From assembly GCF_020740795.1 (NCBI RefSeq), contig NC_067282.1, positions 140,602,858 through 140,666,857 of the forward strand: a stretch of DNA of 64,000 nucleotides, in the 5' to 3' direction. Made by a program: the position numbers and the translations under genes. Numbering within the stretch: the stretch's first letter is position 1; each line of letters begins with the position of its first letter. Below are positions 11,501 through 22,600 of this stretch, in pieces. The notes under the pieces were generated by a model. It was not told where the DNA came from and did not search any database. It worked only from the letters and a program-made list of their open reading frames with translations. Origin of the DNA: Apus apus (taxonomy: Eukaryota > Chordata > Aves > Apodiformes > Apodidae).

Positions 11501-14500
11501 CGTGTGTGTGTGTGTGAAGTCTAATCCAGGTGAAGGGATCTGCTTTGGCATCTTCCCTTTTGTATGAAAATGATCTCTGATATTCAGATTGTTCAAGGCT
11601 TTTCCGGTTGACATGTATGGAGTGTTAACGAAAAGCATATACCCTACCTGTAAAAAAAACAACTCTGTTCCAGCCTGTTTTCTTCTGTTTGGTTGTGTTT
11701 ATTCGTTTGTTTTTATGCACACTTGCTTCATTGGTGTTGAGATTTTAGCACCTCAGATGGCCAACTGAACTAAAAAAAAAAATAAAATAAAGTCATTAAT
11801 TATTTTTTCCTTTTGTTGGTGGAGTTACCATTTGTTTCCCGTGCGTTCATTCCCATGGTTAATGATTAAAGAGGAAGCCAGGAGCTGAGGGAAGGTGATT
11901 TTGAGATGAGATAAAAAGCTAGATGCTAAAGGGCCTGACTTCGGTTTTTCTTTTGCTGGGAACACTCAGAGCCCATCTGAATTATGAGATGCAAACAAAT
12001 TCATCTTTATACAGTCCAAATACATGGTCCTCCTTTCTCCGGATTTTAGATTGTTTCTTCAGATTCTCTGCAAAGAGAAATTATAATAAATAGCCAAGAA
12101 GGTGTGAAGGTAATGTAAATTGAATGGCAGGAACCAGGAGTTTGGTTCTGTGGCTCATTTCCTTAGCCTTCAGTGCTAGCATGAACATCTGGTGCTGTTA
12201 TAGCAGCATATAGTAAAATGAGTGAATGACATCAGCGCCTCTGTGCCCACTTCTGTGTTGTTTTAAGCCTCCACCACTCTGTGTTCATGTCTCACCTGCA
12301 CTGTGAGCTTCAAGGAATCTGCATTCCTTGAACAGACTGGAATAATTATGGGGTTCAACCCTCAGTAGCATCTTGTCTTGGTCTCTTCTGTTTGAAAAGG
12401 GTAGATGTTCAGCCTAAGTGGTGGGTGCTGGGCCCAGTAAACAAGTCTGGAGGAACAACATCCAGACAGCTCACTTCTGTCTTTAAGTAAACAGTGAGAG
12501 AAATCAATACTTTGTGTCTCTCTTTCAACTGACAGAAAACACACAGGATGTTGTGGGAAATCCCAGCTGGGGAAATCCCAAGCAATTAGTCTGATTTTCC
12601 TGCCCAGCCAGCCATTTTAAGAACAAAGGAACAACCCTGGTGTTTAAAGTGGCTGAATTAAAGCAGGCCTATAATGGCAACGGGGAGGCAGGAGGGTGGG
12701 GGGAGATGATGTGCCTTGGGATTTCCTCTTGCAGGGAGGCCAGGGATGATGGCAGGCTGTGCTGCAGATGGCAGGAGGGATGCAGCTCGCTCCTTCATTT
12801 GTGTAGCTCGGTTGGTTAACAGTTTTTTGGGGAGGTTTCAGACCGTACAGTTCTTCCTGTCCTTTTGGTCTCTTGCTTTGAAATAGTAGTGAGAGAAAGC
12901 TGTTACCTGGGAGGGAACTCTCTGTGGCAAGAGGCCTGTTCATAAGGATCTTTCCCTTGATGCCAAAAGAGAAACTTACATATGGAAAGTGACCACTGGA
13001 TTCCAGGACACAGATCAGCTTCCATCCAGAGCTTAGGAGACCAGCCTTGTGGTGCTTTGTCACAGCTTTTTAATTACACTGCAAACTTGTTAGCTTGTGA
13101 TCTCAATTAGAGCCTGAGAGGTTCTGCTCTTTGATAAACTATGGACAGAACCACCTTCTAGAGAGACCTTGCTGTATTCCCTGCTTTGGCAAAGAGCTAC
13201 ACCAGCCCTGGGTGGAATGTCCTCCAAGATGGGCAGAGTCACACCGCCTGCACAGGTTAGCCATGTCTGCATAAGAAATAACACCAGATAAAGGCCCTCT
13301 GACAAAGAAATCCAGCCTTAGGAACCCAGCATGGTGGCAGCTGCTGTTTTCAACACTTGGCAGTGCCTCTTTTTGGCAGCAATGGATATAAAGTTATACA
13401 GCTACTTGGCCTGGATAGGCAATGAATTTTCCCCATACTGTGTAACTTGTCAGGGAAAATAACTAGGGGGAAATAGTGCCTAGCACTAAGAGCAAAGAGC
13501 AGGTGAAAAAGTGGTGTTCTGTCTTCCCTCATGTTTAACAGTTTTTGAAAGGTCTTCACTATGAGTGCTGTGACAGCTGCCTACCTTAGCAATTGCATTT
13601 TAAAGTCCTGCATATAGAAAGAGCACAAACCTAATCCTGTCAGGATGCTACCTGGCTACACATCTCTCCAGGAAAAGTGTTCTTGGAGGAGATTCCCTTT
13701 AAGAATTCAAGCAGGGCCTGAGTGCATCTTCCTCTAAAGTCCTCAGTGTCAGCAGCAAAGGAGCTGTTACCAGAAGCTCCTACAGGTGGTAATGAGTGAA
13801 AGAAATAGTGCTGGCACGTGGGAAGGAGGGGCCTCTTGCTCCATTGTATAGATATGACTTGAAGGAAGCACTGAAGAGTTGCCTCCTTCTGTAGCCTGCA
13901 GCTATTTACACAGCACTCAAAATAAGAGAAGATTAAAAATGTGTCCAAACTGAGCTCTGGAAAAAGTACCGTTTTTCCCCTGGCATCTTTGCCACAGTGT
14001 AAATGCCTGTGGGCAGCAAGGGAGTGGATGAGTATTTCCAATCTTTCTGACGATGTGGTGCTTTTTGGAGTATCTTAACAGGAATCACATGGTTTCTTGT
14101 AAGCAAAAGATAAGATCACACCTCTTTTTTTATGATTAACATTTTCTGTACACATATATAAAATAGTATGTATCATTCAAATACCAGAAACAAACCAAAT
14201 TGCAGATGTACACGCTTTGAGCAGAAGGAAGGGAGAGCATGTGTTTTGCCTACTGGGGGCTAGCAGTGCTTACTTTCCAAGACCAAGTCAAACAGTTTAA
14301 AACCAGAAACTTCTCTTCGGTTCCTTGGAATTTACAAAAGTCAGCAGATACTTGTCACTCTTTTCCCCCTACGTAACTCCCAACGTGAAGCCACCCAATG
14401 GGGTTGGCCAACGTGACTCAAATTAAATCAGAATTGGCTTGGTCTTTCGTAAAATCCCAGGAACTTAAAAAAGGCAGCCTGTGATCAACCCCTTCCTGAG

Positions 14501-14789
14501 TAAACACCCTTCGCGTGCTCTGTGTAGCAAAACAAATGCCGAAGTGGTATCCTGAATTGGTATGTTGGGAAGAACAGCAAGCAAGGCTGGAAACCTGGAT
14601 TAAATACAAAGCATTGTTTTAAACAAAGCTGTTAAAACTGTAAGGCTGTATTAAATAAAAATGAGTTGAAGTAGAGCTATATTGGACCCGTAAAACTCTA
14701 TGAAATGAAAAAGTAAATGTATTTGGCAAGGATGTAAGTATTTATAAACGAGGTATGAAGGTACTTAGGCCGTGAAGCACAAGGTCTGA
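8531..14789. other. MICAL3-BID intergenic region, no recognised gene
   Basis: I see no conserved coding exon, RNA gene or interspersed repeat here. Open frames are short and without recognisable composition. Notable items are a short (GT)n run at 11502-11516 and an A-rich stretch with tandem AATAAA signals at 11781-11791. If those signals are used, 8.5-11.8 kb would be an extended MICAL3 3'UTR rather than intergenic. Confidence 0.5.
11781..11791 (+). terminator. tandem AATAAA, possible distal MICAL3 poly(A) signal
   Basis: Two overlapping AATAAA hexamers (11781-11786 and 11786-11791) follow an A-run. A T-rich and TTTTGTTGGTGG-like GT-rich element lies about 20-30 bases downstream. This fits a strong poly(A) site on the + strand, but it is about 4.75 kb from the MICAL3 stop and the A-run could equally be retrotransposition-independent simple sequence. 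Confidence 0.35.
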
Positions 14790-15149
14790 GCCCACCCGAG
14801 CTCTGGAAAAGCCGCGGTATCCCCGAGCTGATGGGTCTCCCGAGGCGGCGGTGCCTGCGGCAGGAGGGCTCTGCCCGGGGAGGGCTTCACAGCGCCCCGC
14901 CACGCTCTGAGGCAACACCGGGCGGGCAACCGCCATCGCCTCCCCCCCCCCGGTGCTGGCAGCCCCGCCCCGCCCCGCACGTACCCACGGCCGGTTCCCG
15001 GGGCCGCGCCCCTCCCCCCGCGCGGGGACCGTTGCCCCCGGGCCGTTACCCGCCCGGCCATTGCACGCGCCGGGCGGCGCGTGCGGCCCGTTCCCGCCCG
15101 CCCCGCCTGCCGGCCCGGGGCGGGGCCTGGCGCCGCTCAAATAGCGGGC

Positions 15150-15293
15150 GGGAGCAGGAAGCGGGAGGTGCCGCGGGGAGGCGCCGCGCCGCACAGCCCT
15201 GCGCCGCGCAGCCCTGCCCTACCCCGCGCAGCTCTGCCTTCCCCTGCCGCCCTGCCCAGCACAGCCCTGCCGCCGGGGCCCGCTCCCGCCCGA
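15150..15293 (+). other. BID: predicted non-coding exon 1 of BID (5' end approximate)
   Basis: The 3' boundary is inferred from a consensus donor, CCCGA followed by GTGAGTA, at 15294. The transcription start is not visible and the left coordinate is a guess. The segment contains four copies of a CAGC(C/T)CTGC module between about 15194 and 15270. The exon must be 5'UTR, because the ATG lies in exon 2 with an in-frame stop just before it. Confidence 0.5.
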
Positions 15294-15431
15294 GTGAGTA
15301 TCGCCTGCCCCGACACGCCGCCCGGGGGGGGAGCTCCGTGGGGTCACCGTGGCCGCGTCTGCCTCTTCCTTTACCCTTCGCGGGGCGGGATCGGGGAGCT
15401 CAGCCTCAGGAGCAGCACGGCGAGCCCGCTC

Positions 15432-15454
15432 GGGGCAGGGCAGGGCAGGGCGGG
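15432..15454 (+). repeat. GGGCA tandem run, G-quadruplex motif
   Basis: Five G-tracts (G4, G3, G3, G3, G3) are separated by CA, CA, CA and C, which satisfies the usual G3+N1-7 pattern with very short loops. The run lies about 140 bases downstream of the predicted exon 1 donor on the non-template strand of BID. Confidence 0.8.
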
Positions 15455-16640
15455 AAGCCGGCGGGGTAAGCCCCGCGGCGTGCCCCGGCGGTGCGGGCCC
15501 TCCCGCCCCGGAGGGCAGCGTGGTGCCCCGCGGGCCTCGCCCCGGGCAGGGCCGCCGGCGGTGGCGGGAGCGGCGCGGTGTGGGGCCCGGCCCAGCGCGG
15601 CGTGGCGGGGCAGGGGGAGCCGCAGGGCCTGACAGACCGGTTGCTTGTCACAAGCCTGCGGTCTGCTGGCTGAGCTGACCGGGCGGTGACCCTGAGGAGG
15701 CTGCGCGGCGTTTCTCTTTTCCCTTGGTGATGCTGGAAACTTTCCTGCTTCCCTGCAGCTCCCCTCTTTCCTCCTTTCTGCCTGCTGAATCCGGCCTCGC
15801 TCTTCAGCGGTTCGGTTACTTTTTCTTTGGCTCAGTTTCCTGCTCTCTCCGTCTTTGGGTAGCGCGGGCTCGGCGCGGGCTCTGCTGGTCCCGCTCTCCT
15901 CCTCGGCCCGGCTCCGTGCTCTGGCCTGCCTTTCGCTCTTCCCAGCCCTAATCAAGGCACCCTCTGCCCCTTTTTCTCTGTTTCTGCCCTCCCTTTCCTT
16001 TAGCTTTTTATGGTTTAGGCGATGCCGCTTCTCGCTTGCCTCATCCTGTTTGGTGAAGCCCAACATCTTGCCCTCGAGCGCTGGGCAGAGCCTTCCGGCT
16101 GGAAGGGTGATGGCTGGGCAGGGGGGAGTAAGGAGTTAATCTCGTATCGGCAACTCCAGAGGGACTGGTGCTTGCCTTGGCTTTCCAGCAGCACAGGGCT
16201 GCGGGAGTGGCAGCTACAGCAATAAAGCAATGCAAGAAAGGATTTCTAATAATAGCGCTGTAATTAGTAGGAAGATCTGGTGAGCGATACAGATGAGTCA
16301 GTTTAGTGTGTGCTTTTCTCTAGTCTCCTTACCTTCCACAGACCCGTAGGTGTGTGGTTGGCTGTTAAAAGTGGCGAGCACGCTGGCTGCTCTTTGTTTC
16401 CTGTGAGCAGCGCACGTTCCTGTGATCCGAGGACAGTGCAGGCTGGCTGGCTGGAGCAGGAGGCTGGGTAGTGTGCAAAATAACTGAGCGAGCAGGTTCC
16501 TTGCCTTAGAAAGGCGTTTTTCTAACGCATGTGGTCAAGTGATGGTCTCTGTACCTTGAAATTATGATGACCTTGAAACTGGTGGGTTTGGTGGGGTTCT
16601 TGTCTTTTCCTTTTTTTTTTTTTAAACCCAACACTTTCTA

Positions 16641-16671
16641 GCCTTAATTAAAAAAAAAAAAAAATTAAGGC
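16641..16671. repeat. inverted repeat with 9-bp arms around A13
   Basis: GCCTTAATT at 16641-16649 pairs perfectly with AATTAAGGC at 16663-16671, enclosing an all-A loop. A second small dyad (AGGCAC / GTGCCT) follows immediately. It lies in BID intron 1 and no function is inferred. Confidence 0.8.
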
Positions 16672-19600
16672 ACGGTGCCTCAAAGTGGTTTAAATCACTA
16701 AAGTCTGAGTCCAGAAAGTTCATGCAACTCTTGATGTTTCTTGGGGTATCTGGGCCAAAAACTTGTTGTAGGATACTTGCTTTGTTATATTTTCAAAATA
16801 GTGAAAATGTCTGGTGGAGAAAGGAGCAAGGTGTTTCCCCAGAAGGAAATTATTTTTAAGGTTTTTGTTTTGTGTGGGGTTTTGGTTTTGTTTTGTTGTT
16901 TCTTTTTTTTGTGGGTTTTTTTGTTTGTTTTTTTGGTAAAGGATTTTTTGCAAAAGTCCACTTGTGGGAAAGGCTGACGTGTGTTCTGTTGTAACTTTCT
17001 GTCACTAGTCAGACTGAAACTATTTCCACCTGCCTGTTGAAGTGTAACATCTTAAAAGGTATTAATTTAAAAGAAGTGAAGGTTTTGTGCATTTTTTTCT
17101 TTCAGCCTTCTTAACAAGTTTAACACTGTTCAGCGTTTTCTTTAGGGCATAGCTCTGCAACATCTATTTCTTGTGATCTGTTCTGATGGTGTTACACAAA
17201 AACATTGTGGAACACATTGTATAAAAAGAAGCATTCTAGCACTTCGGTATTTGCTTGAATTTGTCTGTTCCTGTTCCCCTGTATTCTCTTCTAGGTCTCT
17301 TGTCTATCATTGTAAGTAACTGATTGGCAGGGTTTAGGGACCAGAAAAACTTCTGTTGTGTATGTGCAGAGTGTAACAGCTGGTTATAAATCTTCTGAAT
17401 AGGCTGCCCTGTACTAAGAAAGGGAATATCTCCTCTTCTTATTTGGCTGCTCCTTCTTGTTTGCATTTGTGAGATTGCTGAATTTAGGAAGAAGAAATAA
17501 GACTGGTTTTTTTGATCAGGTGGTTTTGCAGAGTTCCTGTCCTCCCAATTCCTTGCAACCAACTTGGGCCAGCTGGCGCTTGTACAGCTGTGATGGTGAG
17601 TTCAGGTTTCTCACTGTGCACTGTTAGCAGAACCGTGTGCTACCCACCAACGGTACTGCTGGGACAAATCTGGAGTCTCTCTTCTTGGGAATTAGGTGTA
17701 CCTGTACCCAGCACTGGGATGCTATACTTTTGGATAATGGGAGGGCCTTGTAAAAGTACTCAATGTGGCTTTTGATTTTTGTTAGCTCCCAAAATAGTAA
17801 GAGCTATGATATATAATTAGGGAAGGTTGGTAACCATGTGCATTCATTGAGCACTCTCACCTGACATAAGTTATGCCATGTTGTTTCTGTGTATCCTGTT
17901 TTTCCTTTGTAACAGGATGACAGGAGTCATCCACACTTGGCAGGAGTCTGAGGAGCTGGCAGATCAAACAGATTTTTTTTTTTTCTGTAGTAGAAAGAAA
18001 ATGTTTCATCTGGAAGCAGGCAGGCACATAAATGTAGTGTCTGCCACCTTTAGAAACCTTCCTGGTACTTGGAAGTTATTGCTTCCCTTATGCAAAATTG
18101 AATGGGGGAGTAGGGACCTAATAACTATTAACAGGTTTATACTGTCAGCGCAAAGACTGCTGGCATAACTGTGGAAGAGCAGCTATGAGGTATTAGCTCC
18201 TGTGGCCCCTGGGTATGAAAAAGCAGTAGGGGAATCACCCTAGTCCACTGTTTTCTGCTGAAGGGAATTGAGTGCAGATGAACGGGTTTCATTTCCACCA
18301 GTTAACAGTTGCGCAGCTAGTGAAAGAGCAGAATTTACCAGCAAATCTTGATATTTCTTTGCAAAGTGCCTTCCTCTGGTTTTCTTTTGGCATGCTGTGG
18401 CTTTTTGTGTGTGTCAGATTATGATGTTATTTGAGGCTGGAACTATCTTCTTATCTATGTGCTATGCAAGGCCAAATACATGCAAATATTTCTCATTAGG
18501 GAGTTAAACTGATGGCTCATCTTGGCCAAAGGTGTGAAACTTTTACTTGAAGTCTGATCCTCCGCTAGTTTTGGATGGCTTATCTTGAGGTTGGAGGAGA
18601 TGGCAGAGGGCTGGGTTCAGCTTTAATTGAAGCTCATCAGTAATTATAATGAAATATGTACAGTTGGTCCCTTTCCCAGAAATTTTACAAGCCTGATTTT
18701 TTTTTTTTTGTCAAGTCCAGAGACTAAGGATAGGGAAAATAAGGGTGAAATGTGAAAGGAAGTGTTAGGAGTGTCACAGAGTGTCCAATTTAGTTCTTTG
18801 GGTTTGAAAGCAATCTCTTAAGCTTCTGTGATTGCCTTGATTTGTACCAGATGTCTGTAGTGAACCATGTCCTGGCATCCTGCTGTCATCTGAGCTAGAC
18901 TGTCAAGTGAACAGGACTCTGTAGCTGCCAGTGGTGTGCATTAGGCACCTCCTTATACCTGGATGAGGTGGAGCAGGCATTGATTCCTGCATTATTTTTT
19001 TTTAAGCAATTGCACAGTAGTAGAGCACAGTAGTGTGATGATGTCTCTTTCACACCCTCTGCAACAGATGTTCTTCACTCCCATCCCCTTTAGCAGCCCC
19101 ATGGCTTAGAGTGCTGTTAGCACTGCTTTGGGCACTTAACAACTTCTGTTCTTGATCAGTCTGCTGCTGGCTTTCCAGTCTCTTTGCACCAATATGGCAC
19201 TTCATGGAGGTGACAGTGCAGTGGGCTTTGGTTGGCTCGTTCTTGCCGGTGAACATGAGGAAGGGGCTGTACGCCTCAATACATCCTCAGAATGCTATTC
19301 TTACTTACAGGAGGATGCTGTCATTGTGGCTTTAAACTCTTCCTACCCCAGTATTTTGCTCACCACTTTCCGTTAAATCTTGGAGCACTTATTCAGCTTC
19401 ACCGAAGGTACGAGGAAGGGAGTTGGACAGTGTTTGTGATTATTTCATGTGTGGATGTTTAATTTTTGTTTAGGTGTCCACGAACCTGCTGTGTGTTCTG
19501 ATAAAACATTGACCTTTGGTCAGTTCCTAGTATGCTCTTCCTGCAGTGTATGGTGAATGGGCAATGCCCTAGTCTCTCAAATATATTGGGCTATTTATTT

Positions 19601-22600
19601 GATCTCTTTTTAAAGGAAAAAAGTGTTCCTTGATCAGTGTAACTCCTAGTAGTTTGATGTAGTTGTTGTTACACCCTTAGATTAACAGCCATGCAAACAA
19701 AACAAATCCACTTAGATCAGTTTTATATTCACTTCCTGGGATTCAACATTAGTCTGTGTTTTTTCCTAAATTAGGACTGAAATTGAAATTATTTCATACA
19801 TTATCATGTGTTCTCTCCACTTTTTCACGATGCCTTTAGACCCAAAGCTAGAGACCCTGGAGCAGTGTGGAGCTGCAGATTGATGCAAGGTGCTGAAGCA
19901 TCTACTGTGATTACATAGGTTTGCTATGGCAGCAGGTAGTGTGTGCTCCTGGAGGCAACTGTTCTGCAGTTCTGCTGTCACAGTTTCCAAATAGCTCCTG
20001 CTGTGTTTCTTTGAAGGAGAATATTTTCCTAGCTGGGTATCCTGGTATTTAAGGTCTTTAAAAGAGATGATGCTTTCTATTATCCTCACAATGTTAATGA
20101 GATGCTGCTGTGAAAAGGCTTTGATCAGGACTATGAATGCTGTTTTGAGTTACCATCCCTTTTGGTTGCGTGGCTTGATGTGCAACTTCCTGGTTTAGGT
20201 TCTTGAGGCTATCTGGGCTCCTGTCTTAAAAGATTCCGTCAAGCTGATTTTGATTTTTTTCACTGGCTTTATCAGTTTAATTATCATTATGGGAGTAGGG
20301 GTTTGAAATACCACACGGTGGGAGAGAATTCTCCTAAGGACCAGTGTGTTCAGTGTAATCAAAGGACCAGTGTCAGGCTTTCCTTCTGTGGATTGTCTCT
20401 TTGGCTGTGCTGATATGTGGTTGTTTCTTACTTATATAAAAGTAAGGAATGCAAGAGGTGTATATGATACAGTTGATCTTTAGGAGGAAGAAGGTCCATT
20501 TAAATGCATTTTCACATTTTGGAGAAGCTGTCAAATACCGAGATAGGGTTATGTATACTTTCAGAGCAGATAAACTTGCTGTTGTGAAGACTGTATCCCC
20601 TTTTCTATAGCTGCTTTAAGTCTTTTCTGTATAGTGAATGTTCCAAATCTGATAAGGTGAAATTCTCTTATTCTTTTATTCCTTGGACATGCCTTCTCAA
20701 AAGACCCAAAGATTCCTGTTGTGAGCATCTTTGTTACTGTTTGTTGTTTGTTGTGGTGTGGTTTTGGGGTTTTTTGTTTTGTTTTGTTTTTTTCAGAAAG
20801 CAGTGCAGGAATTCCTGATACTTACAAATCTGGAAGAGGAGTTCTTGTCTAGTCATTATGGCCTGAAGGTAACCACAGACAGAGAGATTGCCGCTGTTAG
20901 TGGCCATCTGTGTCCTTACAGCCATCCTTTTGATATTTTTAAATTATTTTTTTATCAGTTTCCTTCATTATCCACCTAGATAGCCAGTCAGGCAAATGAT
21001 AGACAGATCTACATTTCTCTTTGTTATGATATCAGCTGTGAAATGCATCTGAGTTGCAATATGAAGTGGCATTCCTGATTTTCTAGCGGATGTATGATCT
21101 GTGTTCATGCTGGCACATGGTAACAGTAGTACATATGTTTAAAATAGGAGGGTATTCTTGTCCTCTAGGTGGCACAACAGTTACTGTATCCAGTTGTGCT
21201 TTCTGAGGTTCTTGTCAGAACATGTCCAAGTGGCACCTGCATCTGTCAGAGGCACTATTGCCGAGTGATAAGAGGGACTGTTCTTTCTGCTCCGGGGACT
21301 GAGCACTTTGTCTCTGCTCAACTGTTAAAGCATGCTAGAGTGCAAGCATCTAGTGCTGATGCCCCAGTGGGGGTATCTACTAAACCCGGAAGCAAGACTT
21401 GCATTTCTCTTACTCAGCACTGTCACTTGCACATAATCAGTGGTGGCTGGGCTTTGTTCCAGTCCCTACCACTTACCAAGGTCACTGAGGAGCTCCCTGC
21501 TCTCAGTCTGTTTGCCCTTCTTTTGTAATGTCAAAAGACTGGCACTGTGATTCCTCAGGCTTTCTCATTTCCAAGAGGCAAAAAGTAAGAACAGATGAAT
21601 ATGCCCTGTGATATTATTGCTGGGTGATGCAGTTGGACTGGTGAACACAAAGCTAACCTTGTAAAGACTATCAGTCTTGTGAGGGTGATAGTGCCTTTTT
21701 ATCAGGGTTTGCTCTGCTTCCTCCTGTCAGGTCCTTAGAAAATGTAGAAGTATTTTCTTAAACTTTATGAGGAGGTACAATGCAGAGCAGGCTTACCAGA
21801 CTGGAGTTACTTTGCTCAGCGCCAGTGGGGAAAAACTAAGCTCAGTCCCAGATCCAAAACCACACCTGTAGTGTGGCAGTCAAGATCCAAATTGTGCTGC
21901 CTCCTGGTGTGGACGTGCCCAAAATATAAAGATGTACAAATTCCATTTGGGTCCAGCTCTAGTTTAGCTGAATCCAAATTCTAGATCTGAGCTTTGGGCA
22001 GTTTGAGCTACAGGCTTTCTGCTCACTCAGTTTCAGCCCAGCTGCATCTGTTTTCTGGCTTCTGAAGAACACTGAATGATGTCGTCATACTGCCTCCATC
22101 ACTGGTCTGATCTAGAAGCCAGAGTAATAAAAAAATCCCTACCTACATTTTTTTTTTTCTTTTAGAATTAGCAATGCACCAGTGTTACTTATTAATTGGC
22201 ATGCTATGAAGGGGCTGGGCAGGAGAGCATGTTGAGCCAGATTAACATAAAGCTTGATGAGGAAGTTGGGTGGTTTTCCTCCTAACTCAAAGTACTGCCC
22301 TGATAACTAGAAGGTTGTTACAATTCATGTCATCATGAAAAATATTGTGAAGTGGCAGGAGACCTTGGGGAGTCGAAATCTCTTAAAAAGCTCAACTGAA
22401 ACCTTTTTAGAATTGTCTTTACAGGCTTTTCTTTCAAAAAGGAGAATAGTTCTCCATCAAACACACTGTGAAATATATTTCTAAGTGTAAATGCACATCT
22501 GAGAGTACTTAGTATACAGGCTAAGATGTTCACTCTGTACTAAGGCTGCATAAAGAAGCATAGGTAAAGATGCTCCAGCTAAGGAGGTAGTCAGAAAAGC

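Larger units (their letters stand above)
14790..15660 (+). promoter_or_regulatory. BID: CpG island, presumed BID promoter
   Basis: Base composition changes abruptly to very GC-rich with dense CpG from about 14.8 to 15.7 kb, unlike everything else in the window. It contains a GC-box-type GGGGCGGGGCC near 15117, other CCGCCCC motifs and no clear TATA box, as expected for a housekeeping promoter. It is the only CpG island between the MICAL3 end and the BID coding exons, and a strong donor (GTGAGT at 15294) on the + strand supports transcription toward BID. Long GC-rich open frames here on both strands are composition artefacts. Confidence 0.8.

Noticed and set aside
14831-15632. Long GC-rich open frames (up to 212 codons) on both strands
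   Set aside because: They lie in the CpG island where stop codons are rare; Pro/Ala/Arg/Gly composition in all frames shows they are not genes.
15371-16066. Minus-strand 231-residue Arg/Glu-rich open frame
   Set aside because: It has no recognisable domain, overlaps the CpG island and its flank, and its composition follows GC skew. No splice or promoter evidence on that strand.
20799-20870. Possible 72-nt exon (TTTTTTTCAG acceptor, CTGAAG/GTAACC donor), open in phase 0 with peptide KAVQEFLILTNLEEEF
   Set aside because: The acceptor arises from a G/T-rich low-complexity run, the peptide is unfamiliar, and it would disrupt the known BID 5' structure. Kept only as a weak possibility.
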